DNA of 64,000 bases from Pollenia angustigena. Lineage: Eukaryota; Arthropoda; Insecta; Diptera; Polleniidae. The stretch is from the NCBI GenBank assembly GCA_930367215.1, contig OV884056.1:124742053-124806052 (forward strand), written 5' to 3'. The notes under the pieces were generated by a model. The model had not been told where the DNA came from and did no database searches. It saw nothing but the letters and a program-made list of their open reading frames with translations. Position 1 is the first letter of the stretch. The number at the start of each line of letters is the position of its first letter. Positions 26,162 through 37,660 of this stretch are shown one piece after another. A program made the position numbers and the translations under genes.

Positions 26162-27872
26162 ACATATGTGTACATATATTTAAGCAAACTTAATTATAAA
26201 AAAAACAAACTTAATTATAAAAAAGAGTAACTTTTGGGATTTCAGTATTTTGATTATAACTCAGCCATTTTTTAACCGATTTGACAGATTTATATACCGA
26301 CGTGTTTAGCAAGAAATTTACCATTTATTTGTGTTATAAAACTTGGACTCGGGAAGATCCATGGCTACCGAAAATTGGTATTTAAAAAAAAAAAAAATAA
26401 TTTTGGTCATAACTTTTTTGTATCTGAACCGATTTTCCCGAGTTCTTTATAAAATATGTTCTACTAAAAATTTCCGATATTTTGGTATATAAGTCATATC
26501 CATAGGACATATGACAGCCCTAAAATTAAGGTTTTTATACAATTTTTACTTTTTTTTGTACGGGAGGTACCACGCCCACTTCTCCCATCCCGCCCACATT
26601 TTGTTGGGTGGTGTGTATTGACAACCAAAATGTGTGTACCCAATTTGGAAACTTTGGCTCTTACCGTTCTCTAGATATACAGAAAAAAGCAATAAAAATA
26701 CAACAACAACAAGGGATTTTTGGAAAAAATTAGAGGCAGTCGTGGTTTTTTGATCATATCTCAGCCATTTGTGGACCGATCGTGCTGAATTTCAATAGCA
26801 AGAAATGGTGGACTATATGTGACATAAATGTAAAACAACCTAGCCGCTATCATGTCTGGATTATCCGGAAAACACATATCAAACGTAAGACGGACAGACG
26901 GACAGACGGACATCGTTAAGTCAACTTCTCTTCTCATATGGACCCAGAATATATATACTTTATGGGGTCTAAAATCAATATTGTGGAAATTACAAACGTT
27001 ATGACAAACTTATATATACCCTTTTACACCTGTGGTGAAGGGTATAAAAAGAGTAACTTTTGGGATTTCAGTATTTTGATTATAACTCAGCCATTTTTTA
27101 ACCGATTTGACAGATTTATATACCGACGTGTTTAGCAAGAAATTTACCATTTATTTGTGTTATAAAACTTGGACTCGGGAAGATCCATGGCTACCGAAAA
27201 TTGGTATTTAAAAAAAAAAAAATAATTTTGGTCATAACTTTTTTGTATCTGAACCGATTTTCCCGAGTTCTTTATAAAATATGTTCTACTAAAAATTTCC
27301 GATATTTTGGTATATAAGTCATATCCATAGGACATATGACAGCCCTAAAATTAAGGTTTTTATACAATTTTTACTTTTTTTTGTACGGGAGGTACCACGC
27401 CCACTTCTCCCATCCCGCCCACATTTTGTAGGGTGGTGTGTATTGACAACCAAAATGTGTGTACCCAATTTGGAAACTTTGGCTCTTACCGTTCTCTAGA
27501 TATACAGAAAAAAGCAATAAAAATACAACAACAACAAGGGATTTTTGGAAAAAATTAGAGGCAGTCGTGGTTTTTTGATCATATCTCAGCCATTTGTGGA
27601 CCGATCTTGCTGAATTTCAATAGCAAGAAATGGTGGACTTTATGTGACATAAATGTAAAACAACCTAGCCGCTATCATGTCTGGATTATCCGGAAAACAC
27701 ATATCAAACGTAAGACGGACAGACGGACAGACGGACATCGTTAAATCAACTTCTCTTCTCATATGGACCCAGAATATATATACTTTATGGGGTCTAAAAT
27801 CAATATTGTGGAAATTACAAACGTTATGACAAACTTATATATACCCTTTTACACCTGTGGTGAAGGGTATAA
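25010..27872. repeat. Array of fly dispersed repeats, including an 826-bp tandem duplication
   Basis: 26225-27050 and 27051-27872 are nearly identical copies in tandem, both ending TGGTGAAGGGTATAA; a third, partial copy lies at about 25660-26000. They are the reverse-complement form of the repeat at 12432-13345 (GGACAGACGGACAGACGGAC, TATACCC end). A (TA)n run sits at about 26123-26157. Open frames here are short and not conserved between copies. Confidence 0.8.
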
Positions 27873-27955
27873 TAAACCACTTGAAGAGACGCTTTGTTAA
27901 AATTAACAACAATAACAAGAATACATTGTACCTACATACAGAACTACTGTACTTT

Positions 27956-28617
27956 CAGAGATGCCAACTTTTCAATGGCAAAACGTGCCGACCGAGCAGT
28001 CAAAAAGAGCTAAAAAGTGCTAGTTTTAAAAACCAAAGATTGTTCTGTTTTAAATCTATTTATTATTCATTTGAAAATTTTGACTTTTTATATGTATTAA
28101 TTGAATTTATTTATTGCTAAAAATGGTGTATGTACAGCGGTATATAAAGCAAGATTTGCGTCATCTGTCGAAAATTATAAACATATCTGGTTGGGACAGT
28201 ACAACATCGTTAAATGGCGCCATACCATTCTAATGTTTTTGAGTCTCCGAATGGCATACTAAATGAAAATGTTTAGCTTTTATTATTGAATTGTAATATT
28301 TGCATAAAGCTTTCGACGGATCTTTTGTTAAATCCATTTTTTAAACCACAGGATTTGATTCTCAAGACTTTATATACTTTTGGCCGAAACAAAAAATGTA
28401 TACACATATACATATAATTGAACCGGAGACGAAACAAGAGGTTAAAAACAGGAGTATTTACTGATAAATATAAAAAGTGTCAAACGTTTCAATATCACGT
28501 TTGAAAAGAGCCCATGTTAGCTCTTTTTTAAAAAAGGAGCCAATGGGAAAAATTACGAGCCAGGAGTAATTAAAAAGAGCTATTTCTAGCCCCTTAATAG
28601 CTAAGTTGGCATCACTA
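27956..28617. mobile_element. Non-autonomous hAT element, 662 bp, 8-bp target duplication
   Basis: Ends CAGAGATGCCAAC and, as complement, TAGTGATGCCAAC; the 8-bp direct repeat tgtacttt flanks it (27948-27955, 28618-28625). No transposase frame. It lies only about 50 bp from the next hAT end at 28677. Confidence 0.88.
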
Positions 28618-29069
28618 TGTACTTTTTAAAAGTACATAAAACAAATTCTGTTTCTATGGAAATTGTTTGTATGTACCAGTGTTGCCACTTTGTGGGTAAT
28701 TACCCGAATTTGGTATAATTTTTACTGTCGTGGGTAGAGCGTGGGTAATTTCTCTTAGGTGTAATTCAGGTGTAATTTGAAATTCTTACTTAAGATACTC
28801 AAATAAAATCAAGATTCGATTTCAGTGATGACATTTATTTCTTTTTAAATATTGCTGCTTAAAAATGCACAGTCTTTTTAACCAAAGTCTCGGTTTCTTT
28901 TAAAGAAAAGACCTCAATCACTAAATATATATTTTCTAAAGTTTGATAATGAATGTCCCAAGATGGACCTTTCGATTTGGATAAAGATGACTATCATAGT
29001 GATTTAGAACCTGAAATTAATTGAAAAAAGTTATTCAGTTATTCATAAAAACTATCCTGGGGGAAGATA

Positions 29070-29296
29070 TCGAGCCCTAATAGCAAAAATTATGTAACCA
29101 ACAACATTTTAGATTTTGGTTTTTCGATGAAAATCGATGATTTTTGACCACTTGCATCATCTCTAAAAATCTCATAAGTACCGTTACGAAATAAGAGCAA
29201 AAGCAATTTCAAACAAAACCCTAGACTTGAAGCAAAAATATTTTAAAAAAAATTTTATTTTTGTTGGTTAAATCCTTTTTTGCTATAAGGGCTCGA
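29070..29296. mobile_element. TA-flanked MITE, TCGAGCCCTAA family, diverged copy
   Basis: TCGAGCCCTAATAGCAAAAA at the left and, as complement, TCGAGCCCTTATAGCAAAAA at the right, with TA on each side. It is related to the copies at 22098 and 23101 but has a different interior. Confidence 0.8.
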
Positions 29297-31080
29297 TATG
29301 TTTCCAATATTGCAACATATAATTAATATAATTTGCATCTTGCAACTCTTAAATGCTTATTTTGAACCATATTTAACACCCTTTACAGTTGTAAAACTGA
29401 ATTATGAAAGGATCAGTTGTATAAAGGGTATTTTTTAAGACCATGAAACTTAAATGGTAGACAACACAAAAAAAAATTAATTTTAATCGGAGATTGATAC
29501 ACGGCTTTACCATTTGAAACTATTTTCAAACAAATAGACTACGCGCCTCTCCTTGACGAAACGCATTGCAGACGTCCAATTTTGTTTCTCTTTTTCGAGC
29601 ATTGCTGGCTGCATGTCACGAATAAAAGAAGCAATGTTGACCTCCAAGACGTTAATTGTAACAGGTTTATCAGCATTAACCGGTGACTTCACAGCACTAT
29701 GTAAAGCAATCATGAGGTGTCACATCGCAAGGCTTTAAAGTCTAAGTCGCTTACAAGTTGCGAAAATCGATGGCTGATTTCTAAAGTAAATTTGGATAAT
29801 TTGGTGGCGTTGTTCAAGCATGAATCTATTCATGATGATGTGCCTGAGCGAAAAGTAAAATCATTATGACAGTAAAATTGTTTGACAGCTAACTTTTCGC
29901 AAGCTTTATGGCGGTTAAAAAAACACCAATTATAAAGGAATGGCAATAAGCACTTTGAACCTTCCCTGGATATATGCAACCAAATGTGGAAGTTTAGGTT
30001 AATCATAAAAAGTGGGCGTAAAATTAGGCGGGGCAAAATTTTCTTACCGTAAAAACCTAAGTTGGACCGTGGTGATTATTTTAAAGAAAAAATCGTCCGA
30101 ATCGGTCAAGCCGTTCTTAAGTTATGCGATCAGCAACAGACAACATTTCATTTTTATTATATAGAATTACTAGCATTTAACCCGCTACTTCGTTAGCGTC
30201 TCCTTTTCCTTCGTGGAAATATTTGTATGCCAAAGCTTATTTTTCTAGGTTTAAATTTGTTTAAATTCTAGCATTTAACCCGCTACTTTGTAATCTAATA
30301 TGTAAATAGGTTTTAGCAAAATAGTTCCAACATTTTTCATCTCATAGGTTGATATTGACACAGGACTTTGCACCTATAATTTTGTGCTTCTAAGTTCAAT
30401 ATAGAAAATTCAAAAAGTACGACTCGTAGAACACAAATGAAAGAAAGTTCGTTTCCCGTATTTTCCTTTTTGATACTTTTTTCTCCCCATTTATGTATTA
30501 AAAATTTCAATGTTGCAGTTGGGGCCTATAGTTTAGTACGTTTTTGTCATAGGAAAAAAACTTTGGTGGGCGTGAGGGACTTCGCCAATTGAGCAAAAAA
30601 AAATTTTTGGCTTAAATTGAACTGAAAAATGTGTTATTATCCCATATTGCCCATAAGATATAGTCCTTTGGGGCAATGATGTCCAGAAAAATTGTGTCTC
30701 TAATGTACATACAGAGGTAGCGTGACAAAAAGGTTTCAAAATATGTTCAGGTTTTAGGCGTTTACTCCCCAAAAGGACCAAATTTCGAAAAAGTACCAGA
30801 CACCTGTCTTCTTATTTTTCTAATGAACAACATTAAGTGTTAAATTTTTTGTATCTCTTTTAGTTTTGGATTTTTGAGGTTAGCGGGATCGAGTTGGTGA
30901 GAGGCCAGCCTCCGGTCCAAATGTCAGCTTTTTAGCTTCAGGATCTTAGGATGTGTCAGTCAGTAACTTTACAGTTTTATATTATATAGATAGATGGAGA
31001 AAAATGTTGTAAAAAAAGTAACAAAATTTTGAATGCTTTTCACACCTTAAACCTTTGAATTTCAAAACAGGTCCAAATCT
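29297..31080. repeat. Non-coding DNA including a dispersed repeat with AGTACCAG words
   Basis: From about 30165 to 31005 lies a copy of a dispersed family that is also found at about 31955-32058, 37521-37585 (both sides of LINE B) and 48655-49615. Shared features are CATTTAACCCGCTACTT, repeated AAAAGTACCAG, ATCTCTTTTAGTT, and an end CAGTCAGTAAC...TATATAGATAGAT. Between 29500 and 29740 overlapping short frames exist on both strands without recognisable homology. Confidence 0.5.
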
Positions 31081-31907
31081 GGGCCCGAATTACTGCATAC
31101 GTCATCGAACAAAATTGTTCGTAATTTTTATCTTTGGGATAACTGCATTCGTTATCGAACAAGCACAATCGGAATTTGAGATGATAGCATACGATAACGA
31201 GGGCATAATCGAGTATCAGGTGTTTAAATTTTACTCGTCATCTCAGTACTGATCGAAATCATAAAATTTTTAATTGTGTGCGCAAAAATATATAAAAAGA
31301 TGTAAGCTTATTATTATTTTTAAAGTTTTAAAACAAAATAATAAAGTTATTATTGTTTATAGGACTAATACCAACAAAATAAATGGAAAAAAAATGTTAT
31401 GGCGCAGTACATGGACGTTCATCCTAAATTGGCCATTTCCCTCATTTCTTTTCGGATACGTACTGTGTTATAATCAACTTCAGAATCGAAAGACGATAAG
31501 CACAATGATAGGAACTAAGCCATTCCTTCTATAATTTTATTTTTGTTTTTAAAAATATTTCAATTCACTGAATATGTTGAAATAAGCCGCAAAAATTTGG
31601 TTTTGTTTTAAATTTTTTATTAAACATGTGCTTATTCTTCTTATTAGTGTCATTCAGCAGATAATAATATGCACTAAACATATGTTTTTATTCTATTCCA
31701 ACGTAACACAAATCTTTTAGCACGTCATATGGAAATCGTAATGATAATAAACTTTGTATTCCCGAAAATAACTTTGACAAATCTAGTACATTTTGCAAAA
31801 ATTTCGTTACGTCAGCTATCGAATGCTATAATCCATCGATTCGAAACGTGACGAAATTTTATTCGATATGAAAGCTTTCTCTTTCACGTATGCGGTAATT
31901 CGGCCCC
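31081..31907. mobile_element. MITE with GGGCCGAATTACYGCATACGT ends
   Basis: GGGCCCGAATTACTGCATAC at the left is mirrored by the complement GGGGCCGAATTACCGCATAC at the right, about 830 bp apart. Internal GTTATCGAAC-type words repeat. No target duplication could be confirmed and no transposase is present. Confidence 0.65.
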
Positions 31908-32058
31908 TGTTTTGTATTTTTTAGATAAGCTAGAATGTGATATAATTTTTATTTACCCTTTAACACCCCAAAAAGGCCGTACCTCACAAAAGTACCAGAA
32001 ACCTGTCCGTTTATTTTTTTAATGAACAATAATAAGTATTCAATTTTTTTATCTCTTT

Positions 32059-32072
32059 TAGTTAAGGAGATA
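32059..32072. other. Target-site duplication of LINE B, 3' side
   Basis: tagttaaggagata is repeated at 37521-37534 on the other side of LINE B. The interrupted target is a copy of the AGTACCAG dispersed repeat. Confidence 0.9.
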
Positions 32073-32185
32073 GGTTAGGTTAGGTTAAATGGGTAGCCGT
32101 CACGAAGACGACTCACTTGGGTCCTTATAGCGGTCCCTTTGTGATACCCCTAGCCAGTGACAAGGGTCAGCCAGTATCCACCAGA

Positions 32186-35100
32186 CTATTCCCCAGAGGT
32201 CACCGCAGTCTCGAACCACCCCGATTCCCTGCAGAACAGGGAGATCGATTTCAGTCCCGCATTGGACAAATCGTCCAGACATGGCAATTTCGGTCTCCCA
32301 AAATGCCTCACCCTAACGCCCGCCAGACCGGGGCATTGGCAGAGGAACTGAAACACCGTCTCCTCCTCCTCATCATGACAACTCCTGCAGTAGTCATTAT
32401 ACGCAAGACCCATCCTCCTAGCATGAGTCCCTATCACCCAGTGACCCGTGATAACCGATATCACTGTCCTTTTCCGGTCCCTGCCGAGACCGAGTAGTAC
32501 GCGCGTTCTCGCCGCGTCATAGCCAGGCCATAGAGTCCTGGCCATCAAACAGGTATGCTCGCCCTGCCATCTCCCCTGAGCCCTTCTGTACGACTCCCGT
32601 CTGATGAGAGTCCTGCAGCGGGCCATTGAAGTGCCAATCAGGCCGTCGACGAACATGTCGTCCAACAGACAGCCTTGTTTGGCTAGACTGTCCGCAGTAT
32701 GGTTGCCCAGGAGCCCACTGTGTCCTGGTACCCATGTCAGCGTTACACTGGAATGTTTCGCGATCTCATTTAGAGACATCCGGCATTCCACTGTTAACAT
32801 AGATGTCGTAAAGACACCAGCCAGAGCTGCAATGGCAGCCTTGCTGTCCGTAAATATACATATATCCCTCGATATACGATAGTACTTCAGCCAGTTTGCC
32901 GCCCGCTTTATGGCAGAGATTTCCGCCTGCAGCACACTACTGCCATCTGGCAGCCTAAAAGAGACCCTGATGTCCAATTTCTCGATGAAGAAACCTCCAC
33001 CCACTCTGTCGCCCATCCTGGAACCATCGGTGTAGACCCGCAGGGTCGGCTCCAGAGATCGCGTATTATCGAGCAGCTCATCATAGTTACCATGATGAAC
33101 CGTGAACAAAGCACCGAAAAAGGGTTCCGGAGTGCAATAGTCCAGCCCCGCCAGGTCGTATGACGCGTGAAGCGTGATCCTGGCATGACCATAGTTCCGC
33201 GTAGACCATAGGCCCACCGCCCCCAGTCTCATAGCGGAAGTCAAGGCCTGTTGTTCGGCCATGATATCAATCGGCAACCAGTCTAGCATAGTAAACAGTG
33301 CCTTCGTCGGTGTCGAGCGGAGTGATCCCGTGATCATCAGCGCAGCCAACCTATATACTTTCTCAAGCATCCTGCAGTACCGTCCCCTTTCCATGGCAGG
33401 CCACCACACTATGACCCCATAGAAGAGAATCGGTTTTACCACCGCTTCAAAGATCCATTCAAAACCCCTGGGGCCCAGGCCCCAGCTCCTGCCCAAGGAT
33501 CTCCTGCAGGTGTATAAGGCCACAATAGCCCTATCAACCCTCGTCCGAACGTTGAGTTCCCATGATAGTTTGCTATCGAGAATTACGCCCAAATATTTGG
33601 CACTGTTCGAGAGCCTCAGCTCCGTGCCGTTTAGCCTAGGAAGCCTAAAGTTGCCAACCTTGTACTTCCTGGTAAAGAATACCAACTCAGTTTTCTGTGG
33701 ATTGACACCAAGTCCACAGGAAATGCTCCAAGAGCTTAGAATCTGCAATGCAGATTCCATACAATGGGACAATGTGTCCAGGTGTTTACCCGCGACCGCC
33801 ACCGCCACGTCATCCGCATACGCGACGGTTCTTATCCCTAATCTGTCGAACCGGCCCAGCAAAGTGTTCACCGTCAGGTTCCACAGTAGAGGGGACAGAA
33901 CCCCACCTTGCGGGGTGCCCCTGTGCACAAATCTGCAAACATTAGTAGCACCCATCGTGGATTCAATGATCCTATTATCGAGTAGATTACCAATAAATCT
34001 ACAAATTACATCGTCAACCCCAACCTCCCTCATCGACTCCAAGATGGAGTTGGGTTTGACATTATTGAAAGCTCCCTCAATGTCCAGAAAGGCCACAAGT
34101 GAGTATTCCCGAAATTCAAGGGATTTTTCAATGTAGTCGACCAGTGAGTGGAGCGCCGTCTCTACAGACTTGCCCTTGGTGTAGGCATGCTGCGATGAAG
34201 AGAGCAAATGTCTAGGAATAGACATCCTCAGATGAATATCAATGACCCTTTCAAGGGTCTTGAGAAGAAAAGACGACAGGCTGATTGGCCTATAGTCCTT
34301 AGGTCTGGTGTGGGATGCTTTACCTCCCTTTGGAATGAAAACAACCCTACATCTAGTCCATCGGGTGGGAACGTACGAGAATCTAATACATTCCGTATAA
34401 ATAGCGGACAGCCAAGGAATCAGAGCCCCGCATTCTTTTGAAGGTCGGCCGGAATAATACCGTCCGGACCAGAAGCCTTAAAGGAGTCGAAGCTCCTTAT
34501 CGCCCAATTGAGCCTATCATAGCACAGAGAAATGGACACGGGTCCAGGCTCTGATAAGCAGTTGATCTTCCGTGGTGTTGGAAGGGAATTGCCAGGAAAG
34601 TGCGTGTCAATTAACACCTCCAGCGTCTCCTGACTATTCGTAGTCCAGCTACCATCAGCTTTCTGAATGTAGCTAGGGACAGCCGGGCAAGAAGCCATTA
34701 TTTTGCGCAACCGGTTTGTCTCAGAGGAGCCTTCCACGCCGCTGCAGAAGTTCCTCCAGGCATTCCGTTTCGCCGATCTTACCAAATTCTTGAACCTATT
34801 CAATGCCGACTTATAATCCGCCCAGTTTCCCAGTCGTTTAGCCATATTGAATAACCTACGACAGTCTCTGCGAGACTGTGCAATCTCAGGGCTCCACCAT
34901 GGGGGCTTACCCCCCTTCTTCCGTTGCCGTTGCCTGACGCAGTGCCCCGATAGGAACTCCACTGCCATTTCAGTCTCCGTAATGCCACTAATGACAGGGA
35001 CTGAGCCCAGAGAATCAGCGAGTTGACTAGCCTGATAGTCCCACCTCGTTCTCCTCCTATTCACAAAAGTACACACCCCCAAGGGGGTGGACCTAATTGA

Positions 35101-35748
35101 AACTCAACATACATGTGGTCCGAAAAAGAACAGTCATTTGAGACCGCCCAGTTACTTATTAAGTCGCAGTGTTCCGAGCTGACCAATGTCACATCAAGAA
35201 CCTCCTGCCTATTAGCTACAAGGAACGTAGGTTCCGCGCCTATGTTTGCTATTTCCAAATTACTGCTACAGATAAAAGAAAATAGCGACTCACCTCTAGT
35301 GTTGGTGTTGGAGCTGCCCCACGTGATGTGGTGCGCGTTAGCGTCAGCACAGATAACCACCGGGGTACCCATGGAGCCGGCTTTGGCTACCAAGCCACGA
35401 ACAAGCCTATTAGGTGGCTCATTGTCCTGGTCATGCGCCATATAGCCCGAGACGATCCAAATCGACATGTCGCCCATCTCTAGGGCCGCTGAAGTTGTGT
35501 CTTCATCACTGAAATCAGAAAGAATGAAGATATCCAGCGTGTTTTTAGCCAAAATACAAGATCTAATTTTACCTGTTGCTTTGGCATATAGGAGCTTATA
35601 GCCCTTGAGGTTTAATCCGCAAACCCGATCCTTGTGGATCCATGGCTCTTGGATCATTATTAGCTCCTCCTCTCTCTACCACCCGGAGGAGCAGTGCAGC
35701 GGATGCTGCCTTAGAGTGGTGAAGGTTTCTCTGCGTCACCTTCACCAT
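32186..35748 (-). pseudogene. LINE B ORF2 (endonuclease-RT-RNase H), three frameshifts
   Basis: The likely start ATG at 35746-35748 (MVKVTQRN...) lies 38 bases inside the end of ORF1. Domains in order: AP-type endonuclease (MIQEPWIHKDRV, ICADANAHHITWGSS, CSFSDHMYVEFQ), RT (YRPISLSSFLLKTLERVID, GTPQGGVLSPLLW, VAYADDVAVAV), RNase H (VYTDGSRMGDRVGGGFFIE, IFTDSKAA, VPGHSGLLGNHTADSLAK) and a terminal Cys-His motif (CRSCHDEEEETVFQFLCQC). Single-base-scale frameshifts occur near 35663, in a G/C run near 35075, and near 34430. The last 679 codons are open. The element is dead as written, although homopolymer-associated shifts could partly be assembly error. Confidence 0.92.
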
Positions 35749-37177
35749 GTCCAGTATTAACGACCGTGACATTGGCGTCCTCCTGATCTGATTCCAGGAG
35801 GGCGTCCTCATCAGCCAATTCACCCATGCGTTCAAAGAGGTCACCCAGCATGTCAGAGACGGACGGGGTGTCCTCATTGTCACATGAATGAACGGAAGCG
35901 TCATTCGTGCAGTCCGCAGACTGCGTAGGCTCCACAACCTTAGGAGCGGGATCGCCCTTGTCATCACCTCGGTAGACACGGAGCAAGATGGTACTGAAAC
36001 CATAGTAAATCTTGCCCTGTTTCTCCCTCAGTGGCTTCAAGGAGTCCTGATTCAGGACTTCGATCGCCGTTCTTGAGGATCCTTCAGCTGCTGAAACCTT
36101 GACAACTTTCCAGTTATGAGTGGGAAGTTGGGGGTTGCAGCACTGAATAATCTTCAAGATTTCCTCCGGTGCAGAGGGTTCCGCTGGGATGGTGACGATG
36201 GATCTAGGTCTCCGTGGTATCTCACTCACCAAAACCACGTCGAGCCTAGCACCTTCCCATATTTCGCCAATCGCTCCAATGGCAAGCTTCAGCAGAAGTG
36301 CAGAGCGCTCGTCCACACACGCCATCAGCTTAACGTGACCCTGGTACCAACCAGCATAATCGCATTGCGGGGGTGCTCCTGGATTCTCACTAAGGATCTT
36401 CCAAAAGACACCCATCATTTGCTGCTTCACCAAGTCCCACCTAGAGTGGGAGATGGATCCATCAGCAGCACTTCTGTCTATAATAGCCCTTACAAGATGG
36501 TCTTTTGCCACCTCGCTGTAGGACCTATTAGTCGACTTTGGTGCGTACTTGGGACGTTTTGTCCCTGGTTGCTGTCTAACGGCTGTCGCTTCTTCCTCCG
36601 AACGTTGCCGTTTAGGCATTGCCTTTGCAGTGGCAGGAGGTGAAACGCTTTGAAGCCCAGCAGTAAGGGCGTTAGCCCATGCCAATGAAGCTTCCTGTTC
36701 TGCAGAAAGCTCATTGGCATCTTTGGAGCCGAATAGCTCGATAACACGCAAGGCAGCACGCCTTGAGTTAGATGCCCTCTTGGAAGGATTTTTATGCCGA
36801 GGTGTCTTCTTAGTGACGCCGGAGTTGGCGGGGGGAGGTACAGAAGTGGGACAGGATGTAATCATCTCCGTCCCTCTTTGCACAATAGGCATATGGGAGG
36901 CTGCTTTGTTGGACGACTTTGTCATTTCCAACTTTGCAGTACCCGAAGCATGGGCTTTATCCGCTCTGGCGGAAAGGGCTGATGCGGCTTTTGATGTACT
37001 TGGCGCGAAAGACAGAGGTACATCGCCGCTGTTGGGTGTCGAGACTGATACAGCCACCGACGGGATCGTCTTCGTCTCATTGTCCTTGTCGTTGGTCCTT
37101 TTCGTGTCTTGTTCCGTGCCATTATTTGTTTGTTGTTTGTTTCGTTTTTGATTTTTGTTGTTTTTTAAAGAATTCAT
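35711..37177 (-). CDS. LINE B ORF1 (nucleic-acid-binding Gag-like protein, DUF4780-like domain)
   Basis: ORF1 proteins of non-LTR elements bind the element RNA and form the retrotransposition particle. The frame is open from beyond the chosen ATG (MNSLKNNKNQKRNKQQ) to a stop at 35711. The first 200 or so residues are low complexity, rich in Lys, Thr, Ser, Ala and Pro. The C-terminal half contains a folded-looking region (RAIIDRSAADG..., YQGHVKLMACVDERSALLL, EIWEGARLDVVLVSEIPRRP) that resembles the DUF4780 domain of LOA-type ORF1s. No CCHC knuckles are seen. In-frame codons extend upstream to 37426, but the MNSL start fits the beginning of biased codon use better. It overlaps ORF2 by 38 bases, suggesting reinitiation or frameshifting for ORF2. 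Confidence 0.8.
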   Translation of the reverse strand: MNSLKNNKNQKRNKQQTNNGTEQDTKRTNDKDNETKTIPSVAVSVSTPNSGDVPLSFAPSTSKAASALSARADKAHASGTAKLEMTKSSNKAASHMPIVQRGTEMITSCPTSVPPPANSGVTKKTPRHKNPSKRASNSRRAALRVIELFGSKDANELSAEQEASLAWANALTAGLQSVSPPATAKAMPKRQRSEEEATAVRQQPGTKRPKYAPKSTNRSYSEVAKDHLVRAIIDRSAADGSISHSRWDLVKQQMMGVFWKILSENPGAPPQCDYAGWYQGHVKLMACVDERSALLLKLAIGAIGEIWEGARLDVVLVSEIPRRPRSIVTIPAEPSAPEEILKIIQCCNPQLPTHNWKVVKVSAAEGSSRTAIEVLNQDSLKPLREKQGKIYYGFSTILLRVYRGDDKGDPAPKVVEPTQSADCTNDASVHSCDNEDTPSVSDMLGDLFERMGELADEDALLESDQEDANVTVVNTGHGEGDAEKPSPL

Positions 37178-37585
37178 TTTGCTGTCTGGTCCCACGAGTG
37201 TAGGGGATCTGGAGGTCCGCCACGTCATAGCCCCCGATAACGCGGTAAGGGCGTAGTCTATTTGCTGAGGTGTCCAGGTATCAGCAAAGCTCCGTGATAA
37301 TACAGTCGGTAACCCCTGACTGCAAACCAACCGATAGGCACGGGTCGCATAACACCTCGGTTTAGGGGATGGATAACCTTTCGTTGCCAAGGCCTTTAAG
37401 TTCACTGCCCTCATCTCGGGAATCACCAGATGCTAGCAAAATGCCCGGATCAAGACACGAACCACAGCCAAGACGTAAGCCACCACATCGCTTCAAGATT
37501 GTTATCCATAATAGTGGTGGTAGTTAAGGAGATATGTGGTTAGCGAATTTTTCTAATGAACAACAGAAAGTGTTAATGTTTTTCA

Positions 37586-37660
37586 GTGTTGCCAATTTAG
37601 CCATTTAGCCATTTTTAACTATGTTTAGCCATTAAAAAATGAGTTTAGCCATTAGCCATT
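37586..37660. repeat. hAT-like end followed by TTTAGCCATT short repeats
   Basis: CAGTGTTGCCAATTTAGCC at 37586 looks like an hAT terminus, followed by four to five TTTAGCCATT-type words up to the junction with LINE C at about 37660. No matching opposite end was found. Confidence 0.5.

Larger units (their letters stand above)
32073..37520 (-). mobile_element. LINE B: near full-length LOA-clade-like non-LTR retrotransposon
   Basis: A 5.45-kb minus-strand element between perfect 14-bp target duplications. It has a 5' UTR of about 340 bp, ORF1, an overlapping ORF2 and a (CTAAC)n-type tail in the sense direction (32073-32087) in place of poly(A). It is the only element in the window with ORF1. Confidence 0.92.

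Noticed and set aside
29507..29738. Overlapping frames on both strands (minus strand reads VTINVLEVNIASFIRDM)
   Set aside because: Looks somewhat protein-like, but I recognise no family and the frame is short with no splice context.
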